Source: an uncultured Mollicutes bacterium (GTDB lineage: Bacteria; Bacillota_I; Bacilli_A; ML615J-28; CAG-313). Taken from it: 64,000 bases of DNA. Shown piece by piece: positions 25,788-35,551 of this stretch. Both the position numbers and the translations under genes were made by a program. Numbering within the stretch: the stretch's first letter is position 1; every line of letters begins with the position of its first letter. Below the pieces are notes generated by a model, which saw only the letters and a program-made list of their open reading frames with translations, had not been told where the DNA came from and searched no databases. The stretch covers positions 1 through 64,000 of the forward strand of contig UQAI01000001.1 in NCBI GenBank assembly GCA_900538885.1, read 5' to 3'.

Positions 25788-27635
25788 ATGAAAAATTTAT
25801 GGTATAAAGTTAAATATGCATTTTTAACGACACTAGCACTAGTTCTAGTGTTTGTAGTGGCAGGATGCAATATAAAAATTCCTAAAGAAAATTTTGATAA
25901 TTTTACAAATAACATTTTTAAGACAATTATTGGAAATGATGAATTTACCTCAAACTTCTTGTTTAATGATCCTACAGCGTTTGGACTTGAACGATATGAA
26001 CCATCACTTCCAACTCCAGGTAAAACTCAAGCCTTAGGAGTATTGATCATTAATTTATATTTTGGTCAGGTAAAAAATTTTGATTATGATGAATTAAATG
26101 AAGACCAACAAATGACTTATGATGTTATTGTAGATTTGTTAGATAATATCAATGCGAAAACTTCAGAAATGAGTTATTTAAGCAATAATTATTTAGGTTC
26201 ATACCTAGGCTATCAAGCTCAACTTCCCTTACTTCTTGTTGAATATCATTTTAAAGATAAACTAGATGTTGATAATTACTTTAAGTATTTAGACTTAGTA
26301 CCTGAAACTTTTAAGAAGTATGTAGACTTTGAAATTGAAAAAGCTGATAACGGGTATGGCATGCCTGACTTTGTCATTGATAAAGTAGTTGAGCAATGTG
26401 TTAACTTTATTGGTAAGGCAAGTGAAGAAGATCATTTTATGATAAAAGTAGTAAATGACAAAATCGATAAACTAGAATTCTTAAGTGAGGAAGAAAAAGA
26501 AACGTATAAAGAATTAAATAAAGAAAAAGTAAAAGGCCCATTAATTGAGGGATATGCATATGTTCGTGATCATTTACCACTATTAAAGGGTAAAGCAACA
26601 AATAACATGGGACTTGCCCATTATTATACAACAAATGAAGATACAAATGAAAAAATAAATATTGGTCAAAAATATTATGAACTTTCATTTCAAAAAGCTG
26701 TTGGTTATAATATTAGTGTGGAAGAAGCCATTGCTTATGTAGAATCAAAATTAAATACTTATACAAAAGAACTTGAAACATTTAGAAAACTCGCGAAAGA
26801 TGACTCAACTTTCCTTACAAGAGTGTCAGAAACCAAGTTTATGAGTCAAACTCCTGAAGAGCAACTTGCGTTATATCAAAGAATTATTTATAGTGATTTT
26901 CCAACACTTAATTTAGAAAATGATTTAAATGTTGAGATTAAGTATATTGATAAAGCAATGGAAGAAAACTTTAGCCCTGCTGCCTATATGACTTCACCAA
27001 TTGATGAGTTTAAAAATGAATATATTTATTTAAATAATAAATCAATTTTAATAGATCAAGAAGATAGTGAAGGTAATGTTACAAAAGTTTATGATTATAA
27101 TTATTTGTTTACAACCCTTGCTCATGAAGGCTATCCAGGACATTTATATCAAAACGTATATTTCAAAAACAAACAAACAAATGTTTTAAGAAAAGTGCTT
27201 AAAAGTTCTGGATATATGGAAGGTTGGGCAACTTATGTTGAAAACTATATGTATAATTTTTTAGAAGGTTTTGATCAAGATATAATTGATTACTATCTTT
27301 TCCAAGAAAACTACCAAGCCGCAATCTATTCTCGTCTTGATATGGGAATCCATTATAATGGTTGGACACTAGAGGAAACATATGATTATTTATCAAAATA
27401 TTATAATGTAACTCTAGAAAGTACAAAATCCATTTATGAAAGATTAATTGAAGTTCCTAATAACTGTCAGTATTATTACTTTACTTACTTTAAACTTTGT
27501 GATATGTATGATAAAGTAAAAACAGCATTAGGCAATAAGTTTGATCCAGTTGAATATCATAAGCGAATTCTTGACTGTGGACCACTTCCACTAAGATTTG
27601 TGGAAAAAAGAGTTTTAGCTTCATACGGATTATAA
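25788..27635 (+). CDS. DUF885 family lipoprotein, probable zinc peptidase
   Basis: 615 aa. Lipoprotein signal: basic start, hydrophobic 10-26, lipobox VAGC with Cys27. The DUF885 zinc site is seen as LAHEGYPGHLYQ near residues 445-456 (HExxPGH), followed by GYMEGWATYVE near 474. Family members are carboxypeptidase/oligopeptidase-like and this one would sit on the outer face of the membrane. Monocistronic with its own strong promoter. Substrate unknown. Confidence 0.85.
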   Translation: MKNLWYKVKYAFLTTLALVLVFVVAGCNIKIPKENFDNFTNNIFKTIIGNDEFTSNFLFNDPTAFGLERYEPSLPTPGKTQALGVLIINLYFGQVKNFDYDELNEDQQMTYDVIVDLLDNINAKTSEMSYLSNNYLGSYLGYQAQLPLLLVEYHFKDKLDVDNYFKYLDLVPETFKKYVDFEIEKADNGYGMPDFVIDKVVEQCVNFIGKASEEDHFMIKVVNDKIDKLEFLSEEEKETYKELNKEKVKGPLIEGYAYVRDHLPLLKGKATNNMGLAHYYTTNEDTNEKINIGQKYYELSFQKAVGYNISVEEAIAYVESKLNTYTKELETFRKLAKDDSTFLTRVSETKFMSQTPEEQLALYQRIIYSDFPTLNLENDLNVEIKYIDKAMEENFSPAAYMTSPIDEFKNEYIYLNNKSILIDQEDSEGNVTKVYDYNYLFTTLAHEGYPGHLYQNVYFKNKQTNVLRKVLKSSGYMEGWATYVENYMYNFLEGFDQDIIDYYLFQENYQAAIYSRLDMGIHYNGWTLEETYDYLSKYYNVTLESTKSIYERLIEVPNNCQYYYFTYFKLCDMYDKVKTALGNKFDPVEYHKRILDCGPLPLRFVEKRVLASYGL

Positions 27636-27706
27636 AAGCAAAATGAAAGCAATAATTTAGATAATTTGATATAATATGTAAGATTAGTAAAGGAGAATTT
27701 ATTCAT

Positions 27707-29026
27707 ATGAGTGAATCAAAAGTAAAAGTAGAAAATATTTCAAATAGTAAAGTTAAATTAACAATTAAAGTAAGTGCTGAAGAATTTGATAAAGCCCTAG
27801 ATATGGCTTTTGAAAAGGTAATTAAAAAAGTAAAAATTGATGGTTTTAGAGAAGGTAAAGCTCCTAAAAACGTATTTATTAACCACTATGGTTGGGAAAG
27901 CTTATATCAAGATGGTATTGAGTATGCATTACAACTTACTTACTATCCAGCTGTTCAAAAAGCGAGTGTTGTTCCAGTAAGTGATCCTAAAATTGATTTA
28001 GATTTCTCTAAAATTAAAAAAGGCAGTGGTTTCACTTATACTGCTGAAATTGAAATTTGGCCAACACCAGAACTTGGACAATATAAGGGTTTAACAGTTA
28101 AAGCTAAATCAACAAGAGTAACTAAAAAGATGGTTGAAGAATATATTAAAGAACAACTAAAGAATAAAGCTGAAATCGTTGTAAAAGATACTCCTGCTGC
28201 TTTAGGTGATACTGTTGTAATCGACTTTGAAGGCTTTGTAAATGGTGAAGCATTTGAAGGTGGAAAAGCTGAAAATTATCCATTAGAGCTTGGCTCTCAT
28301 GCTTTTGTTCCAGGATTTGAAGATCAACTAGTAGGAACTAAAACTGGTGATGAACTAGATGTTAACGTTATTTTCCCTGAAAATTATCATGAATCATTAG
28401 CTTCAAAACCTGCAACATTTAAAGTTAAAGTTCATGAAGTAAAAGGCCGTGAAGAAGCCGAATTAAACGATGATTTAGTTGCTGAAATGGAAATTGAAGG
28501 CGTTAAAACTGTAAAAGAATATAATGAATATGTTAAAAAACTTTTACAAAATCAAAAAGAACAAGAAAACGAAAACTACATTATGGATACGCTAATGAAG
28601 AAAATTGAAAAAGATTCTAAAATAGTTGTTCCACAAACTGTAATTGACGAAGAATTAAATAAACAAGTTGAAAGAATTGAAAACCAAGCTAAACAATATA
28701 AAGTACCAACTGAAGTTTTATTACAATATAGTGGATACGCTAATATGGAAGCTTACAAAAAGGCTGGAGCAGAATACATTAAACGTCAAATTACTGAAGA
28801 AGTAATCATTGAAGAAATTGTAAAAGCTGAAAAGTTTGAAGTTTCAAAAGAAGAAATTGAAGCAGAATATGCAAAACTTTGTGGTGATAAACCTGAAGAA
28901 ACAGAAACTGACAAAGCTAAGAGATTAGAAGACATTAAAAAGAGATACAGTGCAGAACAAGTAGAACATCATCTAAAGATGACAAAAGCTGTCAACTTAA
29001 TTAAAGATAGTGCTGTAATTCAATAA
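27707..29026 (+). CDS. tig: trigger factor, ribosome-associated chaperone
   Basis: 439 aa, normal length. N-terminal ribosome-binding signature GFREGKAPKNVF near residues 46-57; FKBP-type PPIase domain about 150-240 (GDTVVIDFEGFVNGEAF, FVPGFEDQLVG); helical C-terminal chaperone arms. It catches nascent chains at the exit tunnel. AAAGGAG before ATG; a TATAAT lies at 27670-27675 without a good -35. Followed by clpX and lon, the usual Firmicutes order. Confidence 0.96.
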   Translation: MSESKVKVENISNSKVKLTIKVSAEEFDKALDMAFEKVIKKVKIDGFREGKAPKNVFINHYGWESLYQDGIEYALQLTYYPAVQKASVVPVSDPKIDLDFSKIKKGSGFTYTAEIEIWPTPELGQYKGLTVKAKSTRVTKKMVEEYIKEQLKNKAEIVVKDTPAALGDTVVIDFEGFVNGEAFEGGKAENYPLELGSHAFVPGFEDQLVGTKTGDELDVNVIFPENYHESLASKPATFKVKVHEVKGREEAELNDDLVAEMEIEGVKTVKEYNEYVKKLLQNQKEQENENYIMDTLMKKIEKDSKIVVPQTVIDEELNKQVERIENQAKQYKVPTEVLLQYSGYANMEAYKKAGAEYIKRQITEEVIIEEIVKAEKFEVSKEEIEAEYAKLCGDKPEETETDKAKRLEDIKKRYSAEQVEHHLKMTKAVNLIKDSAVIQ

Positions 29027-29050
29027 TTATTTTGATTAAATTAATAAATT

Positions 29051-29073
29051 CGCTCCATAATAAATATGGAGCG
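29051..29073 (+). promoter_or_regulatory. hairpin that hides the clpX ribosome binding site
   Basis: Perfect 9-bp stem CGCTCCATA/TATGGAGCG with a 5-base loop ATAAA. The clpX Shine-Dalgarno GGAG (29068-29071) lies in the 3' arm, paired with CTCC, and ATG follows at 29082. No T-run follows, so it is not a terminator. The geometry is that of a translational switch such as an RNA thermometer, though a DNA operator is also possible. Confidence 0.6.
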
Positions 29074-29081
29074 TGATTATT

Positions 29082-30260
29082 ATGGAAAAAGTGTATTGTT
29101 CGTTTTGTGGTAAAGAAATAACCTGGGATAACCTAGGTGTTGAAGGAAATAAAGCTTGGATTTGTCAAGACTGCCTAAAAATATACTATGATATATTAAA
29201 TATTGAACAAAAAGAATTGTTTAATAAACAATTTATCAAAAACTTTAAGGATGAAGTTATAAGTCCTAAAGTAATATATGATAAGCTTGATGAATGTGTT
29301 ATAAGCCAAAAACAAGCAAAAAAAGTCTTATCGGTAGCGTTATATCAACATTACAAAAGAATAACTTGTCCGGATTTAAAAGATTTAGAAAAGCCTAATA
29401 TTTTAATGATTGGCCCAACGGGGGTTGGCAAAACATTACTTGCGAAAACCATGGCATCAATCTTGAATTTGCCACTAGCTATTTGTGATGCGACAGTATA
29501 TACTCAAGCAGGATATGTTGGCGAAGATGTTGAAAATATCTTATTAAAACTTCTTCAAAATGCTGATTATGATTTAGAACTTGCCGAAAAAGGCATTGTG
29601 TTCATCGATGAATTTGATAAACTTGCCCGTAAAAGCGAGAATGTTTCAATCACAAGAGATGTCTCCGGAGAAGGTGTTCAAAACTCTTTATTAAAAATAA
29701 TTGAAGGAAATATTATTAATGTACCTCCACAAGGTGGAAGAAAGCATCCATATCAAGAGTACATTAAATTTGATACATCAAAAGTCTTATTTATTTGTGC
29801 AGGAAGTTTTGAAGGACTCGATGATAATAAAACTAAGCCAATGGGATTTGAAAATAAAAAAGTGGAAGACATATTACTAGATACTAAAAAACTTCAAAAA
29901 TTTGGAATCATTCCAGAAATTTTAGGTAGACTTCCCGTAACAGTTAGACTTGAAAGACTAACCCTTGAAGATCTAGAAAAAATCCTAACAGTTCCTAAAA
30001 AAGCCATAATCAAAGAATATCAAAAATTATTTAATAGCGACAAAATTGAACTAATATTTAATAAAGAAACAATCAAGATGATTGCGAGAAAAGCATATGA
30101 CGAAGGAACGGGGGCGAGAGCTTTACGTAAGATTCTTGAAGAAAGAATGCTTGATTTGATGTTTAAACTTCCATATGATGAAAGTGTTAGATCAATTGAA
30201 GTAAATGAAAATGAAGAAATATACAATGAAAAAAGTGAGGAAGTAATTCCTAGTGCTTAG
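29082..30260 (+). CDS. clpX: ClpX, ATPase subunit of ClpXP
   Basis: 392 aa. N-terminal zinc-binding domain (CSFC and CQDC), Walker A GPTGVGKTLLAKT near 117-129, GYVGEDVENIL pore-loop region, Walker B IVFIDEFDKLAR near 180-191, and the ALRKILEERMLDLMF sensor-2 region. It unfolds tagged proteins, including tmRNA-tagged ones, and feeds ClpP. The usual IGF loop that docks to ClpP appears as PMGFENK, a conservative change. ATG at 29082 is preferred to a GTG at 29073 because the latter is inside the hairpin. Lon follows after 12 bases. Confidence 0.95.
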   Translation: MEKVYCSFCGKEITWDNLGVEGNKAWICQDCLKIYYDILNIEQKELFNKQFIKNFKDEVISPKVIYDKLDECVISQKQAKKVLSVALYQHYKRITCPDLKDLEKPNILMIGPTGVGKTLLAKTMASILNLPLAICDATVYTQAGYVGEDVENILLKLLQNADYDLELAEKGIVFIDEFDKLARKSENVSITRDVSGEGVQNSLLKIIEGNIINVPPQGGRKHPYQEYIKFDTSKVLFICAGSFEGLDDNKTKPMGFENKKVEDILLDTKKLQKFGIIPEILGRLPVTVRLERLTLEDLEKILTVPKKAIIKEYQKLFNSDKIELIFNKETIKMIARKAYDEGTGARALRKILEERMLDLMFKLPYDESVRSIEVNENEEIYNEKSEEVIPSA

Positions 30261-30272
30261 AAAGGAGTAAAT

Positions 30273-32600
30273 ATGTTTGAGTTAAATGAACAGGTAACAG
30301 AACAATTACCAGCAATAGTTGTAAGTGACATTGTACCGCTTCCAAATAATGAAATTAGAGTAGAAATAAATAGACCTGAAGATATTAAGGCTTTAAAAAG
30401 TGCTGAGCAATATCGAAACTATATATTTTTAATGTTACCATCAAAAAACGATACTCAAAATGAGGTTATTGACAACTATTATAAAAGGGGAGTAGTAGCG
30501 AAAATTGTCTTAAATATGACCAATCCTAACGGGTCTAGAAGAGTTAAATTACAAACTATTGTACGTGCTGATGTAGAAGAGTTTGTATTAACCAGTCCCC
30601 ATTTACTAGTAAAATTTACAACCCAACCATCAATTAGTAGTGATAGTGATAAAGAAATCGCAACTTTAGAATTAATTAAGCAAGAATTAGTATCAAATAA
30701 TAAAATGATGCCAGTTCTAGAAAATAAAGATGCTATTCTTAATAGTTTAAGAAAAGGTATCTCATCAGCTGAATTTTCTGATGTTATCGCTATTAATATT
30801 ATAGGTGATTTTAAATCACATCTTAAGTATTTATTTGAACTTGATATTACTAAACGTTTACTTATGATTTTAGAAGACTTAAGAAAACAAAAGTATTTTG
30901 CAAGTCTTGAAAGTAAAATCGATGAAGAAGTAAAACGTAGCATTAATGAAGCTCAAAAAGAGTACTACCTAAGAGAAAAAATGAAAGCCATCCAGGATGA
31001 ACTTGGTGATAAGGCTAAAAAAGAAACAGACATTGATGTATTAAGAAAGAAAATTAAAGAAGCAAAAATGCCAAAAACAGTAGAAGAAAAAGCTTATAAT
31101 GAATTAAACCGTTATATGTCAACACCAAGCACTTCGCCTGAATCTGGTATTATAAGAACATATCTAGATTTTCTTATTGCATTACCATGGAACACACAAT
31201 CAGTTGATTCTGATGACATTAAGAAAGCTAAAAAAATTCTTGATGAAGATCACTATGGACTTGATAAAGTTAAAGAAAGAATTCTTGAATATCTTGCTGT
31301 AAAAATTATGACACAAAAGAATCCACAAGCCATTCTATGTCTTGTTGGTCCTCCAGGTGTTGGTAAAACTTCACTTGCAAAGTCAATCGCAAGAGCTCTT
31401 AATAAGAAGTTTGTTAAACTTTCTTTAGGTGGTGTCAAAGATGAATCGGAAATTAGAGGCCATCGTCGTACTTATCTTGGAGCTCTACCTGGTAGAATTC
31501 TTCAAAATTTAAAACGCGCAGGCACAAATAATCCAGTATTCCTACTTGACGAAATTGATAAGATGAGTAGTGATTATAAGGGAGACCCTACAAGTGCAAT
31601 GCTTGAAGTATTAGATGGTGAACAAAATCAATTTTTCAGTGATAATTATTTAGAAGAACCATTTGATTTATCCCATGTTTTCTTTATCGCAACTGCCAAT
31701 TATTTAGGTAATATTCCTGAACCATTACGTGACCGTATTGAAATAGTTGAAGTGTCAAGTTATACTGAATATGAAAAATTCGAAATTGCTACACACCACT
31801 TACTAAAAAAACAACTTTTAGCAAATGGACTTGATGAGTCCCAATTTAGTATTAGTGATCAAGCAATTTACTCAATTATTCAAAACTACACACGTGAAGC
31901 CGGTGTGCGTGAATTAGAAAGATTGTTAAGTTCAATTATTCGTAAAGCCATTAAAAATATTTTATTAAATGGTGCATCAAAAATTGAAATTACTGTTGAT
32001 AATTTAGAAGAATATTTAGGAAAACCTAAATTTACTAATAACAAAACCGAAGAAAATGATTTAGTAGGAATTGTTACTGGACTTGCTTATACACAGTTTG
32101 GCGGAGATACTTTATCAATTGAGGCAACTCACTATAAAGGTGAGGGGAAACTTCTACTTACTGGTCAATTAGGCGATGTAATGAAAGAATCGGCTCAAGC
32201 AGCTTTCAGTTATGTTAAAAGCAATGTAGAAAAATTCAACATTAATATTAAGGATATCAAAGAATCTGATGTTCACATCCATGTTCCTGAAGGGGCAATT
32301 CCAAAAGATGGACCTTCAGCAGGTGTTACAATTACAACAGCCTTAATATCAACATTTACTAATCGCCCAGTTCATCATGAAATTGGTATGACTGGAGAAG
32401 TTACATTACGTGGTCAAGTTCTTCCAATTGGTGGATTAAGAGAAAAATCAATTGCTGCTCATCGTAGCGGACTTAAGAAAATTATTATTCCATATGATAA
32501 TTTAAAAGATATTGATGAGATTCCTGAAAGCGTGAAAAACAGTCTTGAAATTATTCCAGTTAAATCAGTAGAAGAGATTGTTGATATAGTCCTTAAGTAA
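30273..32600 (+). CDS. lon: ATP-dependent protease Lon
   Basis: 775 aa. N-terminal substrate domain, coiled linker, AAA+ domain with GPPGVGKTSLAKS near 357-369 and FLLDEIDKMSSDYKGDPTSA (Walker B) near 420-439, then the protease domain with catalytic Ser in PKDGPSAGVT and Lys in REKSIAAHR. Degrades misfolded and regulatory proteins. AGAAAGGAG precedes ATG; probably cotranscribed with clpX and so subject to the same upstream control. Confidence 0.97.
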   Translation: MFELNEQVTEQLPAIVVSDIVPLPNNEIRVEINRPEDIKALKSAEQYRNYIFLMLPSKNDTQNEVIDNYYKRGVVAKIVLNMTNPNGSRRVKLQTIVRADVEEFVLTSPHLLVKFTTQPSISSDSDKEIATLELIKQELVSNNKMMPVLENKDAILNSLRKGISSAEFSDVIAINIIGDFKSHLKYLFELDITKRLLMILEDLRKQKYFASLESKIDEEVKRSINEAQKEYYLREKMKAIQDELGDKAKKETDIDVLRKKIKEAKMPKTVEEKAYNELNRYMSTPSTSPESGIIRTYLDFLIALPWNTQSVDSDDIKKAKKILDEDHYGLDKVKERILEYLAVKIMTQKNPQAILCLVGPPGVGKTSLAKSIARALNKKFVKLSLGGVKDESEIRGHRRTYLGALPGRILQNLKRAGTNNPVFLLDEIDKMSSDYKGDPTSAMLEVLDGEQNQFFSDNYLEEPFDLSHVFFIATANYLGNIPEPLRDRIEIVEVSSYTEYEKFEIATHHLLKKQLLANGLDESQFSISDQAIYSIIQNYTREAGVRELERLLSSIIRKAIKNILLNGASKIEITVDNLEEYLGKPKFTNNKTEENDLVGIVTGLAYTQFGGDTLSIEATHYKGEGKLLLTGQLGDVMKESAQAAFSYVKSNVEKFNINIKDIKESDVHIHVPEGAIPKDGPSAGVTITTALISTFTNRPVHHEIGMTGEVTLRGQVLPIGGLREKSIAAHRSGLKKIIIPYDNLKDIDEIPESVKNSLEIIPVKSVEEIVDIVLK

Positions 32601-32605
32601 AACAT

Positions 32606-32634
32606 TTGCAATAAATCTCGTTATATGATATAAT
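32606..32634 (+). promoter_or_regulatory. promoter of secG
   Basis: TTGCAA (32606-32611), 17-bp spacer, TATAAT (32629-32634). Confidence 0.85.
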
Positions 32635-32674
32635 TATAACGTTATAGTATCAAAATATAAATTAGGAGGCCCAT

Positions 32675-32914
32675 ATGAGTGCTTTAAGTTGGTATGATTA
32701 TATATTATTAGTCGTTTCAATTATTATGATTTTAATAGTAGTGTTACAATCATCTAAAGAAGATGGTATGAGTGCATTTACTGGTGAAAAGTCAGATCTT
32801 TTCGCAAATCAAAAACAAAGAGGTTTAGAAAAAGCTATTAATACTACAACAACAGTATTATCAGTAGTATTTTTCGTATTAACAATCTTAGCGGCTGTAT
32901 TACCAAGATATTAA
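32675..32914 (+). CDS. secG: SecG, translocon auxiliary subunit
   Basis: 79 aa, two membrane segments (about 8-22 and 57-76) joined by a loop with SSKEDGMSAFTG, the SecG signature. Part of the SecYEG channel. AGGAGG before ATG. In Firmicutes secG is normally followed by rnr and smpB, as here. Confidence 0.92.
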   Translation: MSALSWYDYILLVVSIIMILIVVLQSSKEDGMSAFTGEKSDLFANQKQRGLEKAINTTTTVLSVVFFVLTILAAVLPRY

Positions 32915-32919
32915 AAATT

Positions 32920-32940
32920 AGGGCTTAAATGCCCTTTTTT
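32920..32940 (+). terminator. terminator after secG
   Basis: Stem AGGGC/GCCCT, loop TTAAAT, then a T-run. It ends 12 bases before the rnr Shine-Dalgarno, so partial read-through probably sets the secG to rnr ratio. Confidence 0.8.
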
Positions 32941-32961
32941 CATATTTTAATGGAGGGGAAA

Positions 32962-35094
32962 ATGAAAGAACAAATAGTCAAATTATTAAATACGCCTAAA
33001 CATCAATTATTAAAAGCTGATGAAATATATAAAGAATTAGGCCTTACGACTGAAGAAGAATACGATATATTAGGAAATGCTTTAGAGGAATTAGAAAATG
33101 AATTTATAATTACGCATAATAAACAAAATGCTTTCGCCTTACTACCTTATTTTCAAATGCTAAAAGGCGTGATAAATATTAAAGAGGGTGGATATGGTTT
33201 TGTTGATGGTGATGATTTTAGTGTACATGTTGAAGAAGGAAAAACCGGAACCGCTATTTCTGGTGATACGGTTATTGTAAAGTTTGCAAAATTAAAAAAA
33301 GCAAGTTATGAAGGGGAAGTAACAAGAATAGTAAAAAGATGCACTGAAACCATTGTTGGTCCATTAATTAAAAGAAAAGGACGTTATTTTGTAAAAGCAA
33401 CTATTAATAAGAACACTATCTGGTGTGTGATCCGTGACCATAAAAACGCGAAAACTCATAATGTTGTAAAAGTAAAAATCACAAAATATTATGCTTTCAA
33501 CCAAGTTGAAGGTAATGTAATCGAGGTATATGGTGATGAATCAGAAGTAGGTATGGATATTACTATGCAAGTTCTTGCAAGTGGCATAAAATATCAATTT
33601 GATAAGGAAACTTGTGATGAAGCTGCATCTTTACCTCAAGTGGTTGACTTAACCAAATATAAAAAACGTAAAAATTTAAGTGACGAATTAATTATAACAA
33701 TAGATGGTGATGATGCGAAAGACTTTGATGATGGTGTTAACGTAAAAAAACTTAAAAATGGTAATTATCTCTTAACTGTATGTATAGCTGATGTTAGTGA
33801 GTACGTTAAAGAAAATAGTTATTTAGATCTTGAAGCATATATGAGAGGAACTAGTGTTTATTTGCCAGATCGTGTAATTCCAATGTTGCCGTTTGAACTT
33901 TCCAATGGTATATGTTCACTAAATGAAGGAGAGTATCGTCTCGTAATGGTTGCGGAAATGGAATTTGATCATCTTGGCAATTTAGTAAATAGTGATCACT
34001 ATGAAGGAATTATCAAAAGTGCTCACCGTATGACATATCAAAATGTAAACAAAATACTAGAAGAAAAAGATAAAAAATTAATTAGCCAATATCAAGATAT
34101 TTATGAAATGCTTATTGACATGCAAGACCTTGCTAAAATATTATATGATAAGCGAATTAAACGAGGTTCATTTGATTTTGAGACAAGTGAGGCCAAATTA
34201 AATTTAAACCCAGATGGTACTGTTAAAAGTATTGAATTAAGGGAAAGACGTACTGCTGAAAAATTAATTGAAGAGTTTATGCTTGTTGCCAATGAAAGTG
34301 TTGCTGAAAAAATGTCATGGCTTGATGTACCATTTTTATACCGCGTTCACGATGAACCAGATGAAGCAAGATTAAATCTATTTATGAATCGTTTAAAAAC
34401 ATTGAAACAAGAGTTTTCATACAAAAATAAAACTGCTCTACCCAAAGCTTTACAGCAATTCTTATTAGATACCAATGCAGAAGAAAATACGCTCGAAAAA
34501 ACTACCAAAAGTGTTATTAGTAATACCCTACTTAGAACCATGGCAAAAGCAAAGTACCAGGAGATTAACATTGGCCACTATGGCTTAGCTAGTAAGTGTT
34601 ATACGCACTTCACTTCACCAATCAGAAGATATCCAGATTTGCTTGTTCATAGATTAATGAAACAATTTTTATTTAACCATCAAGAAACAACCGAAGTTGA
34701 CCCTGTAGGTTACTTTACAATTAAAGTTCATGAAACTGGCCTTTCCTCAAGTGCTAGTGAAAAAACGGCAGAAAATTTGGAGCGTAGTACTGTTGATATG
34801 AAAAAATGTGAATATATGGAAAAGTATATTGGAAATGTATTTACAGGCATGATTTCATCAGTGGTAAACTGGGGATTATATGTTACATTAGATAATACTG
34901 TTGAAGGATTAGTTAGATTTGATGATTTACCACATGATTACTATGAAGTTGATGAAACTGCCGGTATAATTTATGGATCTAATAAGAGTCATATCTTTAA
35001 ATTAGGTGATATTGTACGTGTAAAATTAGTTGATGTAAACCAAAGCAAAAAACAAATCACATTTAGAATGATGAGGAAATTAGAAAATGAATAA
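32962..35094 (+). CDS. rnr: ribonuclease R
   Basis: 710 aa. N-terminal winged-helix (about 1-60), cold-shock domains, RNB catalytic domain with DGDDAKDFDDGV near residues 252-263 (the metal-binding Asp cluster) and RFTSPIRRYPD-type motif seen as HFTSPIRRYPDL near 551, then a C-terminal S1 domain. It degrades structured RNA 3' to 5' and works with tmRNA. ATG at 32962 follows GGAGGGG; the frame open from 32929 includes the secG terminator. Confidence 0.95.
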   Translation: MKEQIVKLLNTPKHQLLKADEIYKELGLTTEEEYDILGNALEELENEFIITHNKQNAFALLPYFQMLKGVINIKEGGYGFVDGDDFSVHVEEGKTGTAISGDTVIVKFAKLKKASYEGEVTRIVKRCTETIVGPLIKRKGRYFVKATINKNTIWCVIRDHKNAKTHNVVKVKITKYYAFNQVEGNVIEVYGDESEVGMDITMQVLASGIKYQFDKETCDEAASLPQVVDLTKYKKRKNLSDELIITIDGDDAKDFDDGVNVKKLKNGNYLLTVCIADVSEYVKENSYLDLEAYMRGTSVYLPDRVIPMLPFELSNGICSLNEGEYRLVMVAEMEFDHLGNLVNSDHYEGIIKSAHRMTYQNVNKILEEKDKKLISQYQDIYEMLIDMQDLAKILYDKRIKRGSFDFETSEAKLNLNPDGTVKSIELRERRTAEKLIEEFMLVANESVAEKMSWLDVPFLYRVHDEPDEARLNLFMNRLKTLKQEFSYKNKTALPKALQQFLLDTNAEENTLEKTTKSVISNTLLRTMAKAKYQEINIGHYGLASKCYTHFTSPIRRYPDLLVHRLMKQFLFNHQETTEVDPVGYFTIKVHETGLSSSASEKTAENLERSTVDMKKCEYMEKYIGNVFTGMISSVVNWGLYVTLDNTVEGLVRFDDLPHDYYEVDETAGIIYGSNKSHIFKLGDIVRVKLVDVNQSKKQITFRMMRKLENE

Positions 35095-35551
35095 TGAAAA
35101 AATAGTTTGTCAAAACAAAAGAGCATATCATGATTATTTTATCGAAGAAGAACTAGAAGCAGGTCTTGTGTTAACAGGCACAGAAATCAAATCAATTAGA
35201 ATGGGAAAAGCTAGTATTCAAGAAGCTTATTGTGATATTAAAGAAGGTGAACTTTTTGTAGTGGGAATGAGCATTTCACCATATGAAAAAGGAAATATCT
35301 TTAATCACCAAGAAAAAAGTAACCGTAAACTTTTAGTTCACAAAAAAGAAATCTTAAAATTAAGTAATAAAGTAATGCGTGAAGGTTACACAATTATTCC
35401 TTTAAGAATTGTACTAAGAAATGGAATTGCGAAAATGGATATTGCCATTGCGAAAGGTAAAAAATTGTATGATAAAAGAGAAGACATGAAAAAGTCAAGC
35501 GATTTAGAGTACATAAAGAAAACAACAAAGGAGTCAAGATATGCTGACTAA
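35087..35551 (+). CDS. smpB: SmpB, tmRNA-binding protein
   Basis: 154 aa. N-terminal NKRAYHDYFIEEELEAG, GTEIKSIR and the C-terminal KGKKLYDKRED with a basic tail are diagnostic. It delivers tmRNA to stalled ribosomes. Overlaps rnr by 8 bases. No tmRNA gene is recognisable downstream in the window. Confidence 0.96.
   Translation: MNNEKIVCQNKRAYHDYFIEEELEAGLVLTGTEIKSIRMGKASIQEAYCDIKEGELFVVGMSISPYEKGNIFNHQEKSNRKLLVHKKEILKLSNKVMREGYTIIPLRIVLRNGIAKMDIAIAKGKKLYDKREDMKKSSDLEYIKKTTKESRYAD

Noticed and set aside
30479..30943. 154-codon open frame opposite lon
   Set aside because: Shadow of lon in another frame; no ribosome site, no family resemblance.
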